Made by a program: the position numbers and the translations under genes. The notes under the pieces are model-generated. The model saw nothing but the letters and a program-made list of their open reading frames with translations. It did no database searches and was not told the DNA's origin. From NCBI RefSeq assembly GCF_036169555.1, contig NZ_CP108032.1, forward strand, positions 2,852,001 through 2,916,000: a stretch of 64,000 nt of DNA. The letters are read 5' to 3'. Source of the stretch: Streptomyces sp. NBC_00306 (lineage in GTDB: Bacteria; Actinomycetota; Actinomycetes; Streptomycetales; Streptomycetaceae). This document shows, in pieces, positions 26,445 to 36,173 of this stretch (position 1 is the first letter of the stretch; every line of letters starts with the position of its first letter).

Positions 26445-26487
26445 TTGACAACCGCCCGGTAACTTAGCCTGAGCAAGCGCTTAGACA
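26445..26487 (+). promoter_or_regulatory. -35-like box and TetR-type palindrome upstream of acyl-CoA dehydrogenase
   Basis: TTGACA at 26445-26450 is a consensus -35. About 20 bases on, AAGCGCTT (26475-26482) is a perfect eight-base palindrome within TGAGCAAGCGCTTAGACA (26470-26487), whose outer TG/CA also match. This resembles operators of TetR repressors of fatty-acid genes. The -10 box is not clear. Confidence 0.4.
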
Positions 26488-26508
26488 ATCGACGAAGGAG
26501 GGCGTCCC

Positions 26509-27666
26509 GTGCGCCGCACCGTTTTCAACGAGGACCACGAGGCGTTCCGGGAGACCATCCGGGCCTTCATCGAAGCCGAGGTCGTTCCGGTCTACGACGA
26601 GTGGTTCGCCGCCGGTCAGGCACCGCGCGACTTCTACCACAAGCTCGGTGAGCTGGGCGTCTTCGGCATCCGCGTCGACGAGGAGCACGGCGGCGCCGGC
26701 ATCGAGTCGCACAAGTACGAGGCCGTGATGTACGAGGAGACGGCCCGCGCGGGCGTCTCGTTCGGCGGCTCCGGTGTGCACGTGCTGCTCGGCCTTCCGT
26801 ACATCAAGATGCTCGCCTCCGACGAGCAGAAGAAGCGCTTCCTGCCGAAGTTCGCCACCGGCGAGGAGATGTGGGCGCTGGCGATGACCGAGCCGGGCAC
26901 CGGCTCCGACGTCGCGGGCATGAAGACCACCGCCAAGCTCTCCGAGGACGGCAGCCACTACGTCCTCAACGGCGCCAAGACCTTCATCACCGGCGGCGTG
27001 CACGCCGACCGTGTGATCGTCTGCGCCCGTACGTCCGCGCCCCGCGGGGACGACCGCCGCTTCGGCATCTCCCTGTTCGCGGTGGACGCCAAGTCCGCGG
27101 GCTACTCGGTGGGCCGCAAGCTCGACAAGCTCGGCCTGAAGGTCTCCGACACCGCCGAGCTGGCCTTCGTCGACGTCAAGGTCCCCGTCGAGGACCTCCT
27201 CGGCGAGGAGAACAAGGGCTTCTACTACCTCGGCCAGAACCTGCCGTCCGAGCGCTGGGGCATCGCCTTCGGTGCGTACGCGCAGGCCAAGGCCGCCGTC
27301 CGGTTCGCCCAGCAGTACGTCCAGGACCGCACGGTCTTCGGCAAGCCGGTCGCGTCCTTCCAGAACACCAAGTTCGAGCTGGCCGCCTGCCAGGCCGAGG
27401 TGGACGCCGCCGAGGCGGTCGCCGACCGCGCCCTGGAGGCCCTCGACGCGGGCGAGCTGTCCCCCGCCGAGGCCGCGTCCGCGAAGCTGTTCTGCACCGA
27501 GGTCGCGCACCGCGTGATCGACCGCTGCCTCCAGCTGCACGGCGGCTACGGCTACATGAACGAGTACCCGATCGCGCGCCTGTACGCCGACAACCGCGTC
27601 AACCGCATCTACGGTGGCACCAGCGAGGTCATGAAGTCGATCATCGCCAAGTCCATGGGCCTGTAG
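26509..27666 (+). CDS. Acyl-CoA dehydrogenase, long-chain-type active site
   Basis: The 385-residue flavoprotein has both ACAD signatures (ALAMTEPGTGSDVAGM for FAD and the C-terminal QLHGGYGYMNEYPIAR). The usual C-terminal catalytic Glu before GTS is replaced by Gly (YGGTSEV), while a Glu occurs at residue 248 in LPSERWGIAFGAY, where long-chain and isovaleryl-type enzymes carry their base. It should oxidise acyl-CoA to enoyl-CoA. Start GTG 26509 has GAAGGAGG nine bases upstream. The thioesterase gene follows 18 bases later. Position matches acdH2 (SCO2774) as I recall it. Confidence 0.92.
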   Translation: MRRTVFNEDHEAFRETIRAFIEAEVVPVYDEWFAAGQAPRDFYHKLGELGVFGIRVDEEHGGAGIESHKYEAVMYEETARAGVSFGGSGVHVLLGLPYIKMLASDEQKKRFLPKFATGEEMWALAMTEPGTGSDVAGMKTTAKLSEDGSHYVLNGAKTFITGGVHADRVIVCARTSAPRGDDRRFGISLFAVDAKSAGYSVGRKLDKLGLKVSDTAELAFVDVKVPVEDLLGEENKGFYYLGQNLPSERWGIAFGAYAQAKAAVRFAQQYVQDRTVFGKPVASFQNTKFELAACQAEVDAAEAVADRALEALDAGELSPAEAASAKLFCTEVAHRVIDRCLQLHGGYGYMNEYPIARLYADNRVNRIYGGTSEVMKSIIAKSMGL

Positions 27667-27684
27667 GGCAGTTACCTTCCTTCC

Positions 27685-28557
27685 ATGAGCACAGCACTTG
27701 ACGACCTGCTCGATCTGCTCGACCTGGAGCAGATCGAGCAGGACATCTTCCGGGGCCGGTCCCGTTCCGCGGTCGTGCCCCGGGTCTTCGGCGGACAGGT
27801 CGCGGCCCAGGCGCTCGTCGCCGCGGGCCGCACCGTCCCCGACGACCGCACCGCGCACTCCCTGCACGCGTACTTCCTGCGGATGGGCGACCCCGGCGCA
27901 CCGATCGTCTACACGGTCGACCGCATCCGTGACGGCCGCTCCTTCACCACGCGCCGGGTCGTGGCCGTCCAGCACGGCCAGCCGATCTTCCATCTGTCGG
28001 CCTCCTTCCAGACGTACGAGGAGGGCCTCGACCACCAGTCGGAGATGCCGGACGCGCCCGCGCCCGAGACGCTTCCGACGGCGGCCGAGATCATGCCCGC
28101 GTACGCCGGGCACTTCGTCGACCCCGGCATCGTCGAGCGGATGCTGGAGGCACGGGCCGCGGTCGATCTGCGCTATGTCGACGCGCCGCCGTACGGCAGC
28201 GTGGGCAAGCCGAGGAAGCCCCGATCCCAGGTGTGGTTCCGCGCCAACGGCAAGCTGGCCGACGACCCCCTGCTGCACGTCTGCCTCGCGACCTACGTCT
28301 CCGACATGACGCTGCTCGACTCGGTGCTACTGGCCCACGGCCGCGGCGGCTGGGCGGTCGGCGACGTGGTGGGCGCCTCGCTGGACCACGCGATGTGGTT
28401 CCACCGGCCGTTCCGCGCGGACGAGTGGCTGCTGTACGACCAGGAGTCCCCGTCGGCGTCCGGCGGCCGCGGCCTCGGCCAGGCCCGCATCTACACCCAG
28501 GACGGGCAGCTGGCCATCTCGGTCATCCAGGAAGGCGTGGTGCGGGTCCCCCGCTGA
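27685..28557 (+). CDS. tesB: Acyl-CoA thioesterase II (TesB type)
   Basis: The 290-residue protein has the double hot-dog organisation of TesB: an N-terminal half with RVFGGQVAAQALVAAGRT and a C-terminal half with SLDHAMWFHRPFRADEWLL and GLGQARIYTQDG, which supply the Asp, Ser/Thr and Gln of the catalytic triad. It hydrolyses acyl-CoA to free acid and CoA. It follows the acyl-CoA dehydrogenase gene by 18 bases and is probably co-transcribed. Confidence 0.92.
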   Translation: MSTALDDLLDLLDLEQIEQDIFRGRSRSAVVPRVFGGQVAAQALVAAGRTVPDDRTAHSLHAYFLRMGDPGAPIVYTVDRIRDGRSFTTRRVVAVQHGQPIFHLSASFQTYEEGLDHQSEMPDAPAPETLPTAAEIMPAYAGHFVDPGIVERMLEARAAVDLRYVDAPPYGSVGKPRKPRSQVWFRANGKLADDPLLHVCLATYVSDMTLLDSVLLAHGRGGWAVGDVVGASLDHAMWFHRPFRADEWLLYDQESPSASGGRGLGQARIYTQDGQLAISVIQEGVVRVPR

Positions 28558-28638
28558 CCTCGGGCAGCGGCTCCCGCGGACCGGCCCGGACGGCGGGGCC
28601 AGGACAGCCCGGGATCGCCCTGCTGCTGGCCGCCCTGC

Positions 28639-29433
28639 CTACCGGCCCGCCAGCCCCGCGGCGTCCAGCAGGTACTCGGTCATCGGGTCGTAGAACCGCG
28701 GGTCCGTGACGTGGTCGTCCAGCGGGACGGTCACCTGGAGGGTGCCCTCGGCCTCCCCGATGAACAGCGCGGGGTCGTTGCAGTCCGCGTACCCGACGGA
28801 GTCGAGCCCCCGCTGGCCCGCGCAGCCGGCCCAGCCGTGGTCGGCGACCACGAGGTCGGGCTGCGGGCTGCCCTCGCGCTCCAGGCCGTCGAGAATGGCG
28901 GCCATGGGCGCCGGGGAGTGGGTGTGCCACAGGGTGGCCCCGCGCTCCAGCATGGCGACGTCGGCGAACTGGAAGACCATGCCCTCGTCCGCGGTGAGCC
29001 CGCCGGGAATCCGGACGATCTCGCAGCCGGCCGCCCGCAGGGCGTCCGCGGTTCTCCGGTGCACGTCGAGCAGCCCGCCCGGGTGCCCGGTCGCGAACAG
29101 GACGCGCTCCTGCCCGGCGACGGCCTTGCGCAGCCGCCCGGCCATCCGCTCCAGGGCGTCGACGGTCAGCTCCGGGTCGATGGTGTCCTGCCCGGTCCGG
29201 TGCTGCGGATCGTCGTTGACACCGCACCGCTCGGCCATGACGGCCAGCACGTCCTGCTCGTCCGTCCAGCGGTCGCCGAGCTCGAGACCCAGCCAGTAGT
29301 GACGGTCGCCGTTGGCGAGCTTGCGGTAGTGGGAGAGGTTGTTGTCGCGCGGTGTGGCGACGTCTCCGGCGATACGGGTGCGGACGAGATGATCGACAAG
29401 GGCGGCACGGCTGGGTATCGGCATACCTCCCAT
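28639..29433 (-). CDS. Conserved protein, possible phosphatase
   Basis: The 264-residue protein has several His/Asp clusters suggestive of a metal-dependent or hydrolase fold: LFATGHPGGLLDVH, LWHTHSPAPM, VVADHGWAGCAG and VTVPLDDHVTD. Relatives in Streptomyces are usually labelled 'phosphatase' without proof, as far as I recall. It is convergent with tesB and co-directional with the TetR gene. I cannot assign a substrate. Confidence 0.6.
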   Translation of the reverse strand: MGGMPIPSRAALVDHLVRTRIAGDVATPRDNNLSHYRKLANGDRHYWLGLELGDRWTDEQDVLAVMAERCGVNDDPQHRTGQDTIDPELTVDALERMAGRLRKAVAGQERVLFATGHPGGLLDVHRRTADALRAAGCEIVRIPGGLTADEGMVFQFADVAMLERGATLWHTHSPAPMAAILDGLEREGSPQPDLVVADHGWAGCAGQRGLDSVGYADCNDPALFIGEAEGTLQVTVPLDDHVTDPRFYDPMTEYLLDAAGLAGR

Positions 29434-29499
29434 TGTGCCGTCAGCCGCCGTCGCCGCGCGGGCCGTCCCGTACCCCGGACGGCCGGGGCGCCCCGCGCG

Positions 29500-30093
29500 T
29501 CAGGCCGTGAGCGAGGCGAACGCTCCGTGCGCGAGGCGCCGCAGCAGGGTCTCGGTCGCCGCCCGGCCGGGCAGACCGCTGCCGTACGAGCCGAGGTGCG
29601 GTGTCGAGTTGAGCAGGCCGAACACCGCGTGGACCGCGGCACGCGCCTCCGACTCGGCCACCTCCGGGTGCAGTTCGCGCACCGCCGTCACCCACAGCTC
29701 CACGTACTGCCGCTGCAACTGCCGCACCAGCTTGCGGTCGGTGTCGCGCAGCCGGTCCAGTTCGCGGTCGTGGAGGGTGATCAGCGGGCGGTCGTCCAGG
29801 GCGAAGTCGATATGGCCGTCGATCAGCGCGGCCAGCAGCACCTCGGGGTCCGCCGGCGACTCCTCGACCCGCAGCCGTCCCCCGCTCAGCAGCCGCTCGC
29901 TGATGCCCACCAGGAGCTCGGCGAGCATCGCGTCCTTGCCCGGGAAGTGGCGGTACAGGCCGGGACCGCTGATGCCGACCGCCGCCCCTATCTCGTCGAC
30001 CCCCACGCCGTGGAACCCGCGCTCGGCGAAGAGGCGAGCGGCCTCTTTGAGGATCTGCTCGCGGCGGGTCGGCGCATCCGTCCTGGTGCTCAT
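29500..30093 (-). CDS. TetR-family regulator of the acyl-CoA carboxylase operon (AccR-like)
   Basis: The 197-residue protein has the TetR helix-turn-helix (about 12-58; RREQILKEAARLFAERG and ISGPGLYRHFPGK). It is divergent from the carboxyltransferase gene. Two GTTAR-N6-TTAAC palindromes lie in the gap, the site type I recall being reported for AccR, a repressor of short-chain acyl-CoA genes in S. avermitilis. It should control both directions in response to an acyl-CoA. ATG 30093 is chosen; GTG 30114 is upstream in frame. Confidence 0.88.
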   Translation of the reverse strand: MSTRTDAPTRREQILKEAARLFAERGFHGVGVDEIGAAVGISGPGLYRHFPGKDAMLAELLVGISERLLSGGRLRVEESPADPEVLLAALIDGHIDFALDDRPLITLHDRELDRLRDTDRKLVRQLQRQYVELWVTAVRELHPEVAESEARAAVHAVFGLLNSTPHLGSYGSGLPGRAATETLLRRLAHGAFASLTA

Positions 30094-30115
30094 GCAGCCG
30101 ATTCTAGACAACACA

Positions 30116-30160
30116 GTTAGCGCTCGTTAACCTGAGGGAAACGCGTTAACGCTCATTAAC
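30116..30160. promoter_or_regulatory. Two TetR/AccR-type operators
   Basis: GTTAGCGCTCGTTAAC (30116-30131) and GTTAACGCTCATTAAC (30145-30160) share GTTAR-CGCTCR-TTAAC, with start points 29 bases apart. Both lie between the divergent TetR and carboxyltransferase genes. Confidence 0.8.
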
Positions 30161-30192
30161 CGAAAGTCGTACGGGCAAGGGGGCTCGACACG

Positions 30193-31824
30193 ATGCAGCA
30201 GGCACCCGTGCTGACCAGCACGGCAGACCCCGCATCACCGGCCTGGCAGGCCAATGAGGTCGCACATCAGGAGCTCGCCGACGCCCTGCGCGCCAAGCTG
30301 GCCGCGGCCCGCCTCGGCGGCGGGGAGAAGGCCCGCGCCCGGCACACCGCCCGCGGCAAGCTGTTGCCGCGCGACCGCGTGGACACCCTCCTCGACCCGG
30401 GTTCGCCCTTCCTGGAGATCGCTCCGCTCGCCGCCGACGGGATGTACGACGGCCAGGCACCGGCCGCCGGTGTCATCGCCGGTATCGGCCGGGTCAGCGG
30501 CCGCGAGGTGGTGATCGTCGCCAACGACGCCACGGTCAAGGGCGGCACCTACTACCCGATGACGGTCAAGAAGCACCTCCGCGCCCAGGAGGTGGCGCTG
30601 GAGAACCGTCTGCCCTGCGTCTACCTCGTGGACTCCGGGGGCGCCTTCCTGCCCATGCAGGACGAGGTCTTCCCCGACCGCGAGCACTTCGGGCGGATCT
30701 TCTACAACCAGGCCCGGCTGTCCGGCGCCGGTGTCCCGCAGATCGCGGCCGTCCTCGGCTCCTGCACCGCCGGCGGCGCGTACGTCCCGGCGATGAGCGA
30801 CGAGGCCGTGATCGTCCGCAACCAGGGGACGATCTTCCTCGGCGGCCCGCCGCTGGTGAAGGCCGCGACCGGTGAGGTCGTCACGGCCGAGGAGCTCGGC
30901 GGCGGCGAGGTGCACTCCCGCGTCTCCGGAGTCACCGACCATCTCGCCGAGGACGACGCGCACGCGCTGCGGATCGTGCGGAACATCGTGGCCACCCTCC
31001 CCGAGCGCGGCCCGCTGCCCTGGTCGGTCGAACCGGCCGAGGAGCCGAAGGCCGACCCGGCCGGGCTGTACGGCGCGGTGCCGGTCGACTCCCGCACGCC
31101 CTACGACGCGCGCGAGATCATCGCCCGGCTCGTGGACGGCTCCCGGTTCCAGGAGTTCAAGGCCGAGTTCGGGCAGACGCTGGTCACCGGCTTCGCCCGG
31201 ATCCACGGTCACCCGGTCGGCATCGTCGCCAACAACGGCATCCTCTTCTCCGAGTCCGCCCAGAAGGGCGCGCACTTCATCGAGCTGTGCGACCAGCGGG
31301 GCATCCCGCTGCTGTTCCTCCAGAACATCTCCGGCTTCATGGTCGGCCGCGAGTACGAGGCGGGCGGCATCGCCAAGCACGGCGCCAAGATGGTGATGGC
31401 CGTCGCCTGCACCCGGGTGCCGAAGCTGACGGTCGTCGTCGGCGGTTCGTACGGAGCGGGCAACTACTCGATGTGCGGCCGCGCCTACTCCCCCCGCTTC
31501 CTGTGGATGTGGCCCAACGCCAAGATCTCGGTCATGGGCGGCGAGCAGGCCGCGTCGGTCCTCGCGACCGTCAAGCGCGACCAGTTGGAGGCCCGGGGCG
31601 ATCAGTGGCCGGCCGAGGACGAGGAAGCGTTCAAGGACCCGATCCGCGCCCAGTACGACCAGCAGGGCAACGCCTACTACGCGACGGCCCGGCTGTGGGA
31701 CGACGGCGTGATCGACCCGCTCGAGACCCGTCAGGTGCTCGGACTCGCCCTGACCGCCTGTGCCAACGCCCCGCTGGACCGTAACGACGGCACCCAGCCC
31801 GGCTTCGGCGTCTTCCGGATGTGA
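30193..31824 (+). CDS. Acyl-CoA carboxylase carboxyltransferase (beta) subunit
   Basis: The 543-residue protein has the crotonase-like double carboxyltransferase architecture: [17 protein letters not shown] near the N-terminus, [30 protein letters not shown], and C-terminal [22 protein letters not shown] and [20 protein letters not shown]. Sequence style and gene context favour 3-methylcrotonyl-CoA carboxylase (leucine degradation), though acetyl- or propionyl-CoA cannot be excluded. The partner biotin carboxylase starts 14 bases downstream. Transcription is likely repressed by the divergent TetR protein. Confidence 0.9.
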   Translation: MQQAPVLTSTADPASPAWQANEVAHQELADALRAKLAAARLGGGEKARARHTARGKLLPRDRVDTLLDPGSPFLEIAPLAADGMYDGQAPAAGVIAGIGRVSGREVVIVANDATVKGGTYYPMTVKKHLRAQEVALENRLPCVYLVDSGGAFLPMQDEVFPDREHFGRIFYNQARLSGAGVPQIAAVLGSCTAGGAYVPAMSDEAVIVRNQGTIFLGGPPLVKAATGEVVTAEELGGGEVHSRVSGVTDHLAEDDAHALRIVRNIVATLPERGPLPWSVEPAEEPKADPAGLYGAVPVDSRTPYDAREIIARLVDGSRFQEFKAEFGQTLVTGFARIHGHPVGIVANNGILFSESAQKGAHFIELCDQRGIPLLFLQNISGFMVGREYEAGGIAKHGAKMVMAVACTRVPKLTVVVGGSYGAGNYSMCGRAYSPRFLWMWPNAKISVMGGEQAASVLATVKRDQLEARGDQWPAEDEEAFKDPIRAQYDQQGNAYYATARLWDDGVIDPLETRQVLGLALTACANAPLDRNDGTQPGFGVFRM

Positions 31825-31838
31825 GGGGACCCCACACG

Positions 31839-33872
31839 ATGTTCGACACAGTCCTTGTGGCCAACCGGGGCGAGATCGCGGTCCGGGTCATCCGCACCCT
31901 GCGCGCCATGGGCGTGCGCTCGGTCGCCGTCTTCAGCGACGCGGACGCGGACGCCCGCCATGTGCGGGAGGCGGACACCGCGGTCCGTATCGGCCCGGCG
32001 GCCGCCGCCGAGAGCTATCTGTCCGTGGAGCGACTGCTGGAGGCCGCCGCGCGCACCGGTGCGCAGGCGGTCCACCCGGGGTACGGCTTCCTCGCCGAGA
32101 ACGCGGGCTTCGCCCAGGCGTGCGAGGACGCGGGCCTCGTCTTCATCGGTCCGCCGGCCTCGGCCATCTCCCTGATGGGCGACAAGATCCGGGCCAAGGA
32201 GACGGTACGGACGGCGGGTGTCCCCGTCGTACCCGGCTCGTCCGGGTCCGGTCTGACGGATGATCAACTGGCCGACGCGGCCCGCGAGATCGGTATGCCC
32301 GTCCTGCTGAAGCCCTCCGCGGGCGGCGGCGGCAAGGGCATGCGGCTGGTGCGCGACGAGGCGCAGCTGGCCGAGGAGATCGCGGCGGCCCGGCGGGAGG
32401 CCCGCTCCTCCTTCGGCGACGACACGCTCCTGGTGGAGCGGTGGATCGACCGCCCCCGCCACATCGAGATCCAGGTGCTCGCGGACGGCCACGGCCGGGT
32501 GATCCACCTGGGCGAGCGGGAGTGCTCGCTGCAACGGCGCCACCAGAAGATCATCGAGGAGGCGCCGAGCGTCCTGCTCGACGAGGAGACCCGTACGGCC
32601 ATGGGCGAGGCGGCCGTCCAGGCGGCTCGCTCGTGCGGCTACCGGGGCGCGGGCACGGTCGAGTTCATCGTCCCGGGCAACGACCCGTCCTCGTACTACT
32701 TCATGGAGATGAACACCCGTCTCCAGGTCGAGCACCCGGTCACCGAGCTCATCACCGGGCTGGACCTGGTGGAGTGGCAGCTGCGGGTCGCGGCCGGCGA
32801 GCAACTGCCGTACGAGCAGAAGGACATCACCCTCACCGGTCACGCCCTGGAGGCGCGGATCTGCGCCGAGGACCCCTCGCGCGGCTTCCTGCCCTCCGGC
32901 GGCACCGTGGTGGCACTGGACGAACCGCACGGCGACGGCGTGCGCACCGACTCCGGTCTGACCGCCGGGACGGACGTGGGCAGTACGTACGACCCGATGC
33001 TGTCGAAGGTGATCGTGCACGGCCGCGACCGGGCGGAGGCCCTCGCGCGGCTGCGCCGTGCCCTCGCGGACACGGTCATCCTCGGCGTCCCCACCAACAC
33101 CGGTTTCCTGCGCCGGCTGCTGGCCCACCCCTCGGTGGTCTCCGGCGACCTGGACACGGGCCTGGTGGAGCGCGATCTCGCCACGCTGCTTCCCGAGGGC
33201 GTGCCGGACGAGGTCTGCGCGGCGGCGGCGCTGCTGTCGGCGGCCCCCGGCCCGGCGCCCACCGCGGCGGGCTGGGTGGACCCATTCGGCATCCCCGACG
33301 GCTGGCGTCTGGGCGGCGTACCCGCCTGGACCGTCCACCACTTCCGCCTCCCGGGCCACGACCCGGTCCGCATCCGCACCCGCGGGGCCGGCACGGGCAC
33401 GGAGATCGCTCTGGGCGACGAGCCGGCCGGCCGGTCCGCGCGGATCGTGTCCCGTACGCCGGACCGCGTCACGGTGGAACTGGACGGTGTCACCCACACC
33501 TTCAGCTTCGCCACATCGCCGGACGGTGTCTGGCTCGGGCGGGACGGCGACTCCTGGCACGTCCAGGACCACGACCCCGTCGCGGCCTCCCTCAGCGGCG
33601 CCGCGCACGCCGGCGCCGACACGCTCGCCGCTCCCATGCCGGGGACGGTCACGGTGGTGAAGGTGGCCGTCGGGGACGAGGTCGCCGCGGGGCAGAGCCT
33701 GCTCGTGGTCGAGGCCATGAAGATGGAGCACGTCATCTCCGCCCCGCACGCCGGCATCGTCACCGAACTGGACGTCACCCCCGGGACCACGGTGGCCATG
33801 GACCAGCTGCTGGCCGTGGTCGCCCCGCACGAGGATGCCGAGCAGGCCGGAGAGGAGGCCGTCCGTGGCTGA
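31839..33872 (+). CDS. Acyl-CoA carboxylase biotin carboxylase/BCCP (alpha) subunit
   Basis: The 677-residue protein has an ATP-grasp biotin carboxylase domain (about 1-450; [39 protein letters not shown]), a middle BT-like segment and a C-terminal biotinyl domain with EAMKMEH, whose Lys628 carries biotin. It carboxylates biotin for the carboxyltransferase encoded just upstream. ATG 31839 has GAGGGGA upstream; a GTG overlapping the upstream stop (31821) is an alternative. The stop overlaps the HMG-CoA lyase start. Confidence 0.93.
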   Translation: MFDTVLVANRGEIAVRVIRTLRAMGVRSVAVFSDADADARHVREADTAVRIGPAAAAESYLSVERLLEAAARTGAQAVHPGYGFLAENAGFAQACEDAGLVFIGPPASAISLMGDKIRAKETVRTAGVPVVPGSSGSGLTDDQLADAAREIGMPVLLKPSAGGGGKGMRLVRDEAQLAEEIAAARREARSSFGDDTLLVERWIDRPRHIEIQVLADGHGRVIHLGERECSLQRRHQKIIEEAPSVLLDEETRTAMGEAAVQAARSCGYRGAGTVEFIVPGNDPSSYYFMEMNTRLQVEHPVTELITGLDLVEWQLRVAAGEQLPYEQKDITLTGHALEARICAEDPSRGFLPSGGTVVALDEPHGDGVRTDSGLTAGTDVGSTYDPMLSKVIVHGRDRAEALARLRRALADTVILGVPTNTGFLRRLLAHPSVVSGDLDTGLVERDLATLLPEGVPDEVCAAAALLSAAPGPAPTAAGWVDPFGIPDGWRLGGVPAWTVHHFRLPGHDPVRIRTRGAGTGTEIALGDEPAGRSARIVSRTPDRVTVELDGVTHTFSFATSPDGVWLGRDGDSWHVQDHDPVAASLSGAAHAGADTLAAPMPGTVTVVKVAVGDEVAAGQSLLVVEAMKMEHVISAPHAGIVTELDVTPGTTVAMDQLLAVVAPHEDAEQAGEEAVRG

Positions 33873-34809
33873 CGGACTGCCCATGGAGGTTCCCGCGCAG
33901 GATCTGCCGCCGCGGGTGCGCATCCACGAGGTGGGCGCGCGCGACGGGCTGCAGAACGAGAAGACGGTCGTGCCGACCGAGGTGAAGGCGGAGTTCGTCC
34001 ACCGCCTGGCCGCCGCCGGCCTCACCACGATCGAGGCGACGAGCTTCGTCCACCCGAAGTGGGTCCCCCAACTCGCCGACGCGGAGCAGCTGTTCCCGCA
34101 GCTGGAGGACGTCCGGAGCGCGGGCGTCGCGCTGCCCGTCCTCGTCCCGAACGAACGCGGTCTCGACCGGGCCGTCGCCCTCGGCGCCCGTCGTATCGCC
34201 GTGTTCGGCTCGGCGACGGAGACCTTCGCGCGCAGGAACCTCAATCGCACGGTCGACGAGTCGCTCGCCATGTTCGAGCCGGTCGTCGCCCGCGCCAAGG
34301 ACGACAAGGTCCATGTCCGCGGCTATCTCTCCATGTGCTTCGGCGACCCTTGGGAGGGGCCGGTCCCCGTCCATCAGGTCGTGCGGGTGGCGAAGGCGCT
34401 GATGGACCTGGGCTGCGACGAGCTGTCCCTCGGCGACACCATCGGCGTCGCGACCCCGGGCCATGTGCAGGCCCTGCTCGCCCAGCTCAACGAGGAGGGT
34501 GTGCCCACCTCCGCGATCGGCGTGCACTTCCACGACACCTACGGCCAGGCGCTGGCCAACACCCTCGCCGCGCTCCAGCACGGCGTGACCACCGTCGACG
34601 CGTCCGCGGGCGGCCTCGGCGGCTGCCCCTACGCGAAGAGCGCCACCGGAAACCTCGCCACCGAAGACCTCGTATGGATGCTTCACGGCCTCGGCATCGA
34701 AACCGGGGTCGATCTCGGCCTGCTCACCGCCACGAGCGTGTGGATGGCCGAACGGCTGGGCCGTCCCAGTCCGTCCCGCACCGTTCGCGCCCTCTCCCAC
34801 AAGGAGTGA
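33865..34809 (+). CDS. Hydroxymethylglutaryl-CoA lyase
   Basis: The 314-residue TIM-barrel enzyme has the DRE-TIM signature [16 protein letters not shown], metal-binding [12 protein letters not shown], and [20 protein letters not shown] with the catalytic Cys of HMG-CoA lyases. It splits HMG-CoA to acetoacetate and acetyl-CoA, the last step of leucine degradation. Start GTG 33865 has GAGGAGG upstream and overlaps the stop of the biotin carboxylase gene by eight bases. It supports a leucine-catabolic role for the operon. Confidence 0.93.
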   Translation: MADGLPMEVPAQDLPPRVRIHEVGARDGLQNEKTVVPTEVKAEFVHRLAAAGLTTIEATSFVHPKWVPQLADAEQLFPQLEDVRSAGVALPVLVPNERGLDRAVALGARRIAVFGSATETFARRNLNRTVDESLAMFEPVVARAKDDKVHVRGYLSMCFGDPWEGPVPVHQVVRVAKALMDLGCDELSLGDTIGVATPGHVQALLAQLNEEGVPTSAIGVHFHDTYGQALANTLAALQHGVTTVDASAGGLGGCPYAKSATGNLATEDLVWMLHGLGIETGVDLGLLTATSVWMAERLGRPSPSRTVRALSHKE

Positions 34810-34814
34810 CACCC

Positions 34815-35975
34815 ATGTCCCTGGACCACCGGCTCACCGCCGAGCACGAGGAACTCCGCCGTACCGTCGAGCAGTTCGCGCACGACGTGATCGCGCCCAA
34901 GATCGGCGACTTCTACGAGCGCCACGAGTTCCCGTACGAGATCGTCCGCGAGATGGGCCGTATGGGCCTGTTCGGGCTGCCCTTCCCCGAGGAGTACGGC
35001 GGCATGGGCGGCGACTATCTCGCCCTCGGTATCGCCCTGGAGGAGCTGGCCCGCGTGGACTCCTCCGTCGCGATCACCCTGGAGGCGGGCGTGTCGCTCG
35101 GCGCGATGCCCGTCTACCGCTTCGGCACCGAGGAGCAGAAGCAGGAGTGGCTGCCGCGTCTGTGCGCGGGCGAGATGCTCGGCGCGTTCGGTCTGACCGA
35201 GCCCGGCGCCGGCTCGGACGCGGGCGGTACCCGCACGACGGCCGTCCGCGAGGGCGACGAGTGGGTGATCAACGGCTCCAAGTGCTTCATCACCAACTCC
35301 GGTACGGACATCACGGGTCTGGTCACCGTCACCGCGGTCACCGGCCGCAGCCCGGAGGGCAAGCCGCAGATCTCCTCGATCATCGTCCCGTCCGGCACGC
35401 CCGGCTTCACGGTCGCCCCGGCCTACTCCAAGGTCGGCTGGAACGCCTCGGACACCCGCGAGTTGTCCTTCGACAACGTCCGGGTGCCGCTGGCGAACCT
35501 GCTGGGCGAGGAGGGCCGCGGCTACGCGCAGTTCCTGCGCATCCTCGACGAGGGGCGCATCGCCATCTCCGCGCTGGCGACGGGCCTTGCCCAGGGCTGT
35601 GTGGACGAGTCGGTGAAGTACGCCAAGGAGCGGCACGCCTTCGGCCGCCCGATCGGCGCCAACCAGGCGATCCAGTTCAAGATCGCCGACATGGAGATGC
35701 GGGCGCACATGGCCCGCGTCGGCTGGCGCGACGCGGCCTCCCGGCTGGTGCTGGGCGAGCCGTTCAAGAAGGAGGCGGCGCTGGCGAAGCTGTACTCCTC
35801 GACGGTCGCGGTGGACAACGCCCGTGAGGCGACGCAGATCCACGGCGGCTACGGCTTCATGAACGAGTACCCGGTGGCCAGGATGTGGCGTGACTCGAAG
35901 ATCCTGGAGATCGGCGAGGGCACGAGCGAGGTCCAGCGGATGCTGATCGCACGGGAGTTGGGCCTGACGGGCTGA
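34815..35975 (+). CDS. acdH: Acyl-CoA dehydrogenase, short-chain-type active site (AcdH)
   Basis: The 386-residue enzyme has FGLTEPGAGSDAGGTRT and the C-terminal IGEGTSEVQR with catalytic Glu368, the position used by short-, medium- and short-branched-chain enzymes but not by isovaleryl-CoA dehydrogenase. It follows HMG-CoA lyase by five bases and ends the operon. Its place matches acdH (SCO2779), linked in Streptomyces to branched-chain acyl-CoA catabolism. AAGGAG lies eight bases before ATG 34815. Confidence 0.92.
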   Translation: MSLDHRLTAEHEELRRTVEQFAHDVIAPKIGDFYERHEFPYEIVREMGRMGLFGLPFPEEYGGMGGDYLALGIALEELARVDSSVAITLEAGVSLGAMPVYRFGTEEQKQEWLPRLCAGEMLGAFGLTEPGAGSDAGGTRTTAVREGDEWVINGSKCFITNSGTDITGLVTVTAVTGRSPEGKPQISSIIVPSGTPGFTVAPAYSKVGWNASDTRELSFDNVRVPLANLLGEEGRGYAQFLRILDEGRIAISALATGLAQGCVDESVKYAKERHAFGRPIGANQAIQFKIADMEMRAHMARVGWRDAASRLVLGEPFKKEAALAKLYSSTVAVDNAREATQIHGGYGFMNEYPVARMWRDSKILEIGEGTSEVQRMLIARELGLTG

Positions 35976-35986
35976 CGCACGGGCAC

Positions 35987-36024
35987 CGGCCTCCTCCCCC
36001 GTTTCTCCCGGGGTGGGGAGGCCG
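35987..36024 (+). terminator. Probable terminator of the acyl-CoA catabolic operon
   Basis: CGGCCTCC (35987-35994) pairs with GGAGGCCG (36017-36024), with an additional imperfect inner CCCC/GGGG stem, starting 12 bases after the acdH stop. Confidence 0.55.
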
Positions 36025-36106
36025 CCCCATGTCCGGGCCACGGAGCCGGCCCGGTGCGCGCAGGGCCGTTCGCCGTCATCGGCCGGACCCGCCTCTGGAC
36101 AGCTTG

Positions 36107-36125
36107 TGAGGTTAGGCTAACCTAC
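36107..36125. promoter_or_regulatory. Iron box (DmdR1/DtxR-type) upstream of desE
   Basis: TGAGGTTAGGCTAACCTAC contains the perfect palindrome AGGTTAG-G-CTAACCT and matches the 19-base DmdR1 consensus as I remember it at 16 positions. It lies 49 bases before the desE start, so desE should be repressed when iron is plentiful. Confidence 0.9.
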
Positions 36126-36173
36126 CCTCGAACTGACCATGGCCGGATCGGCACATACGAAAGCGACACCATC

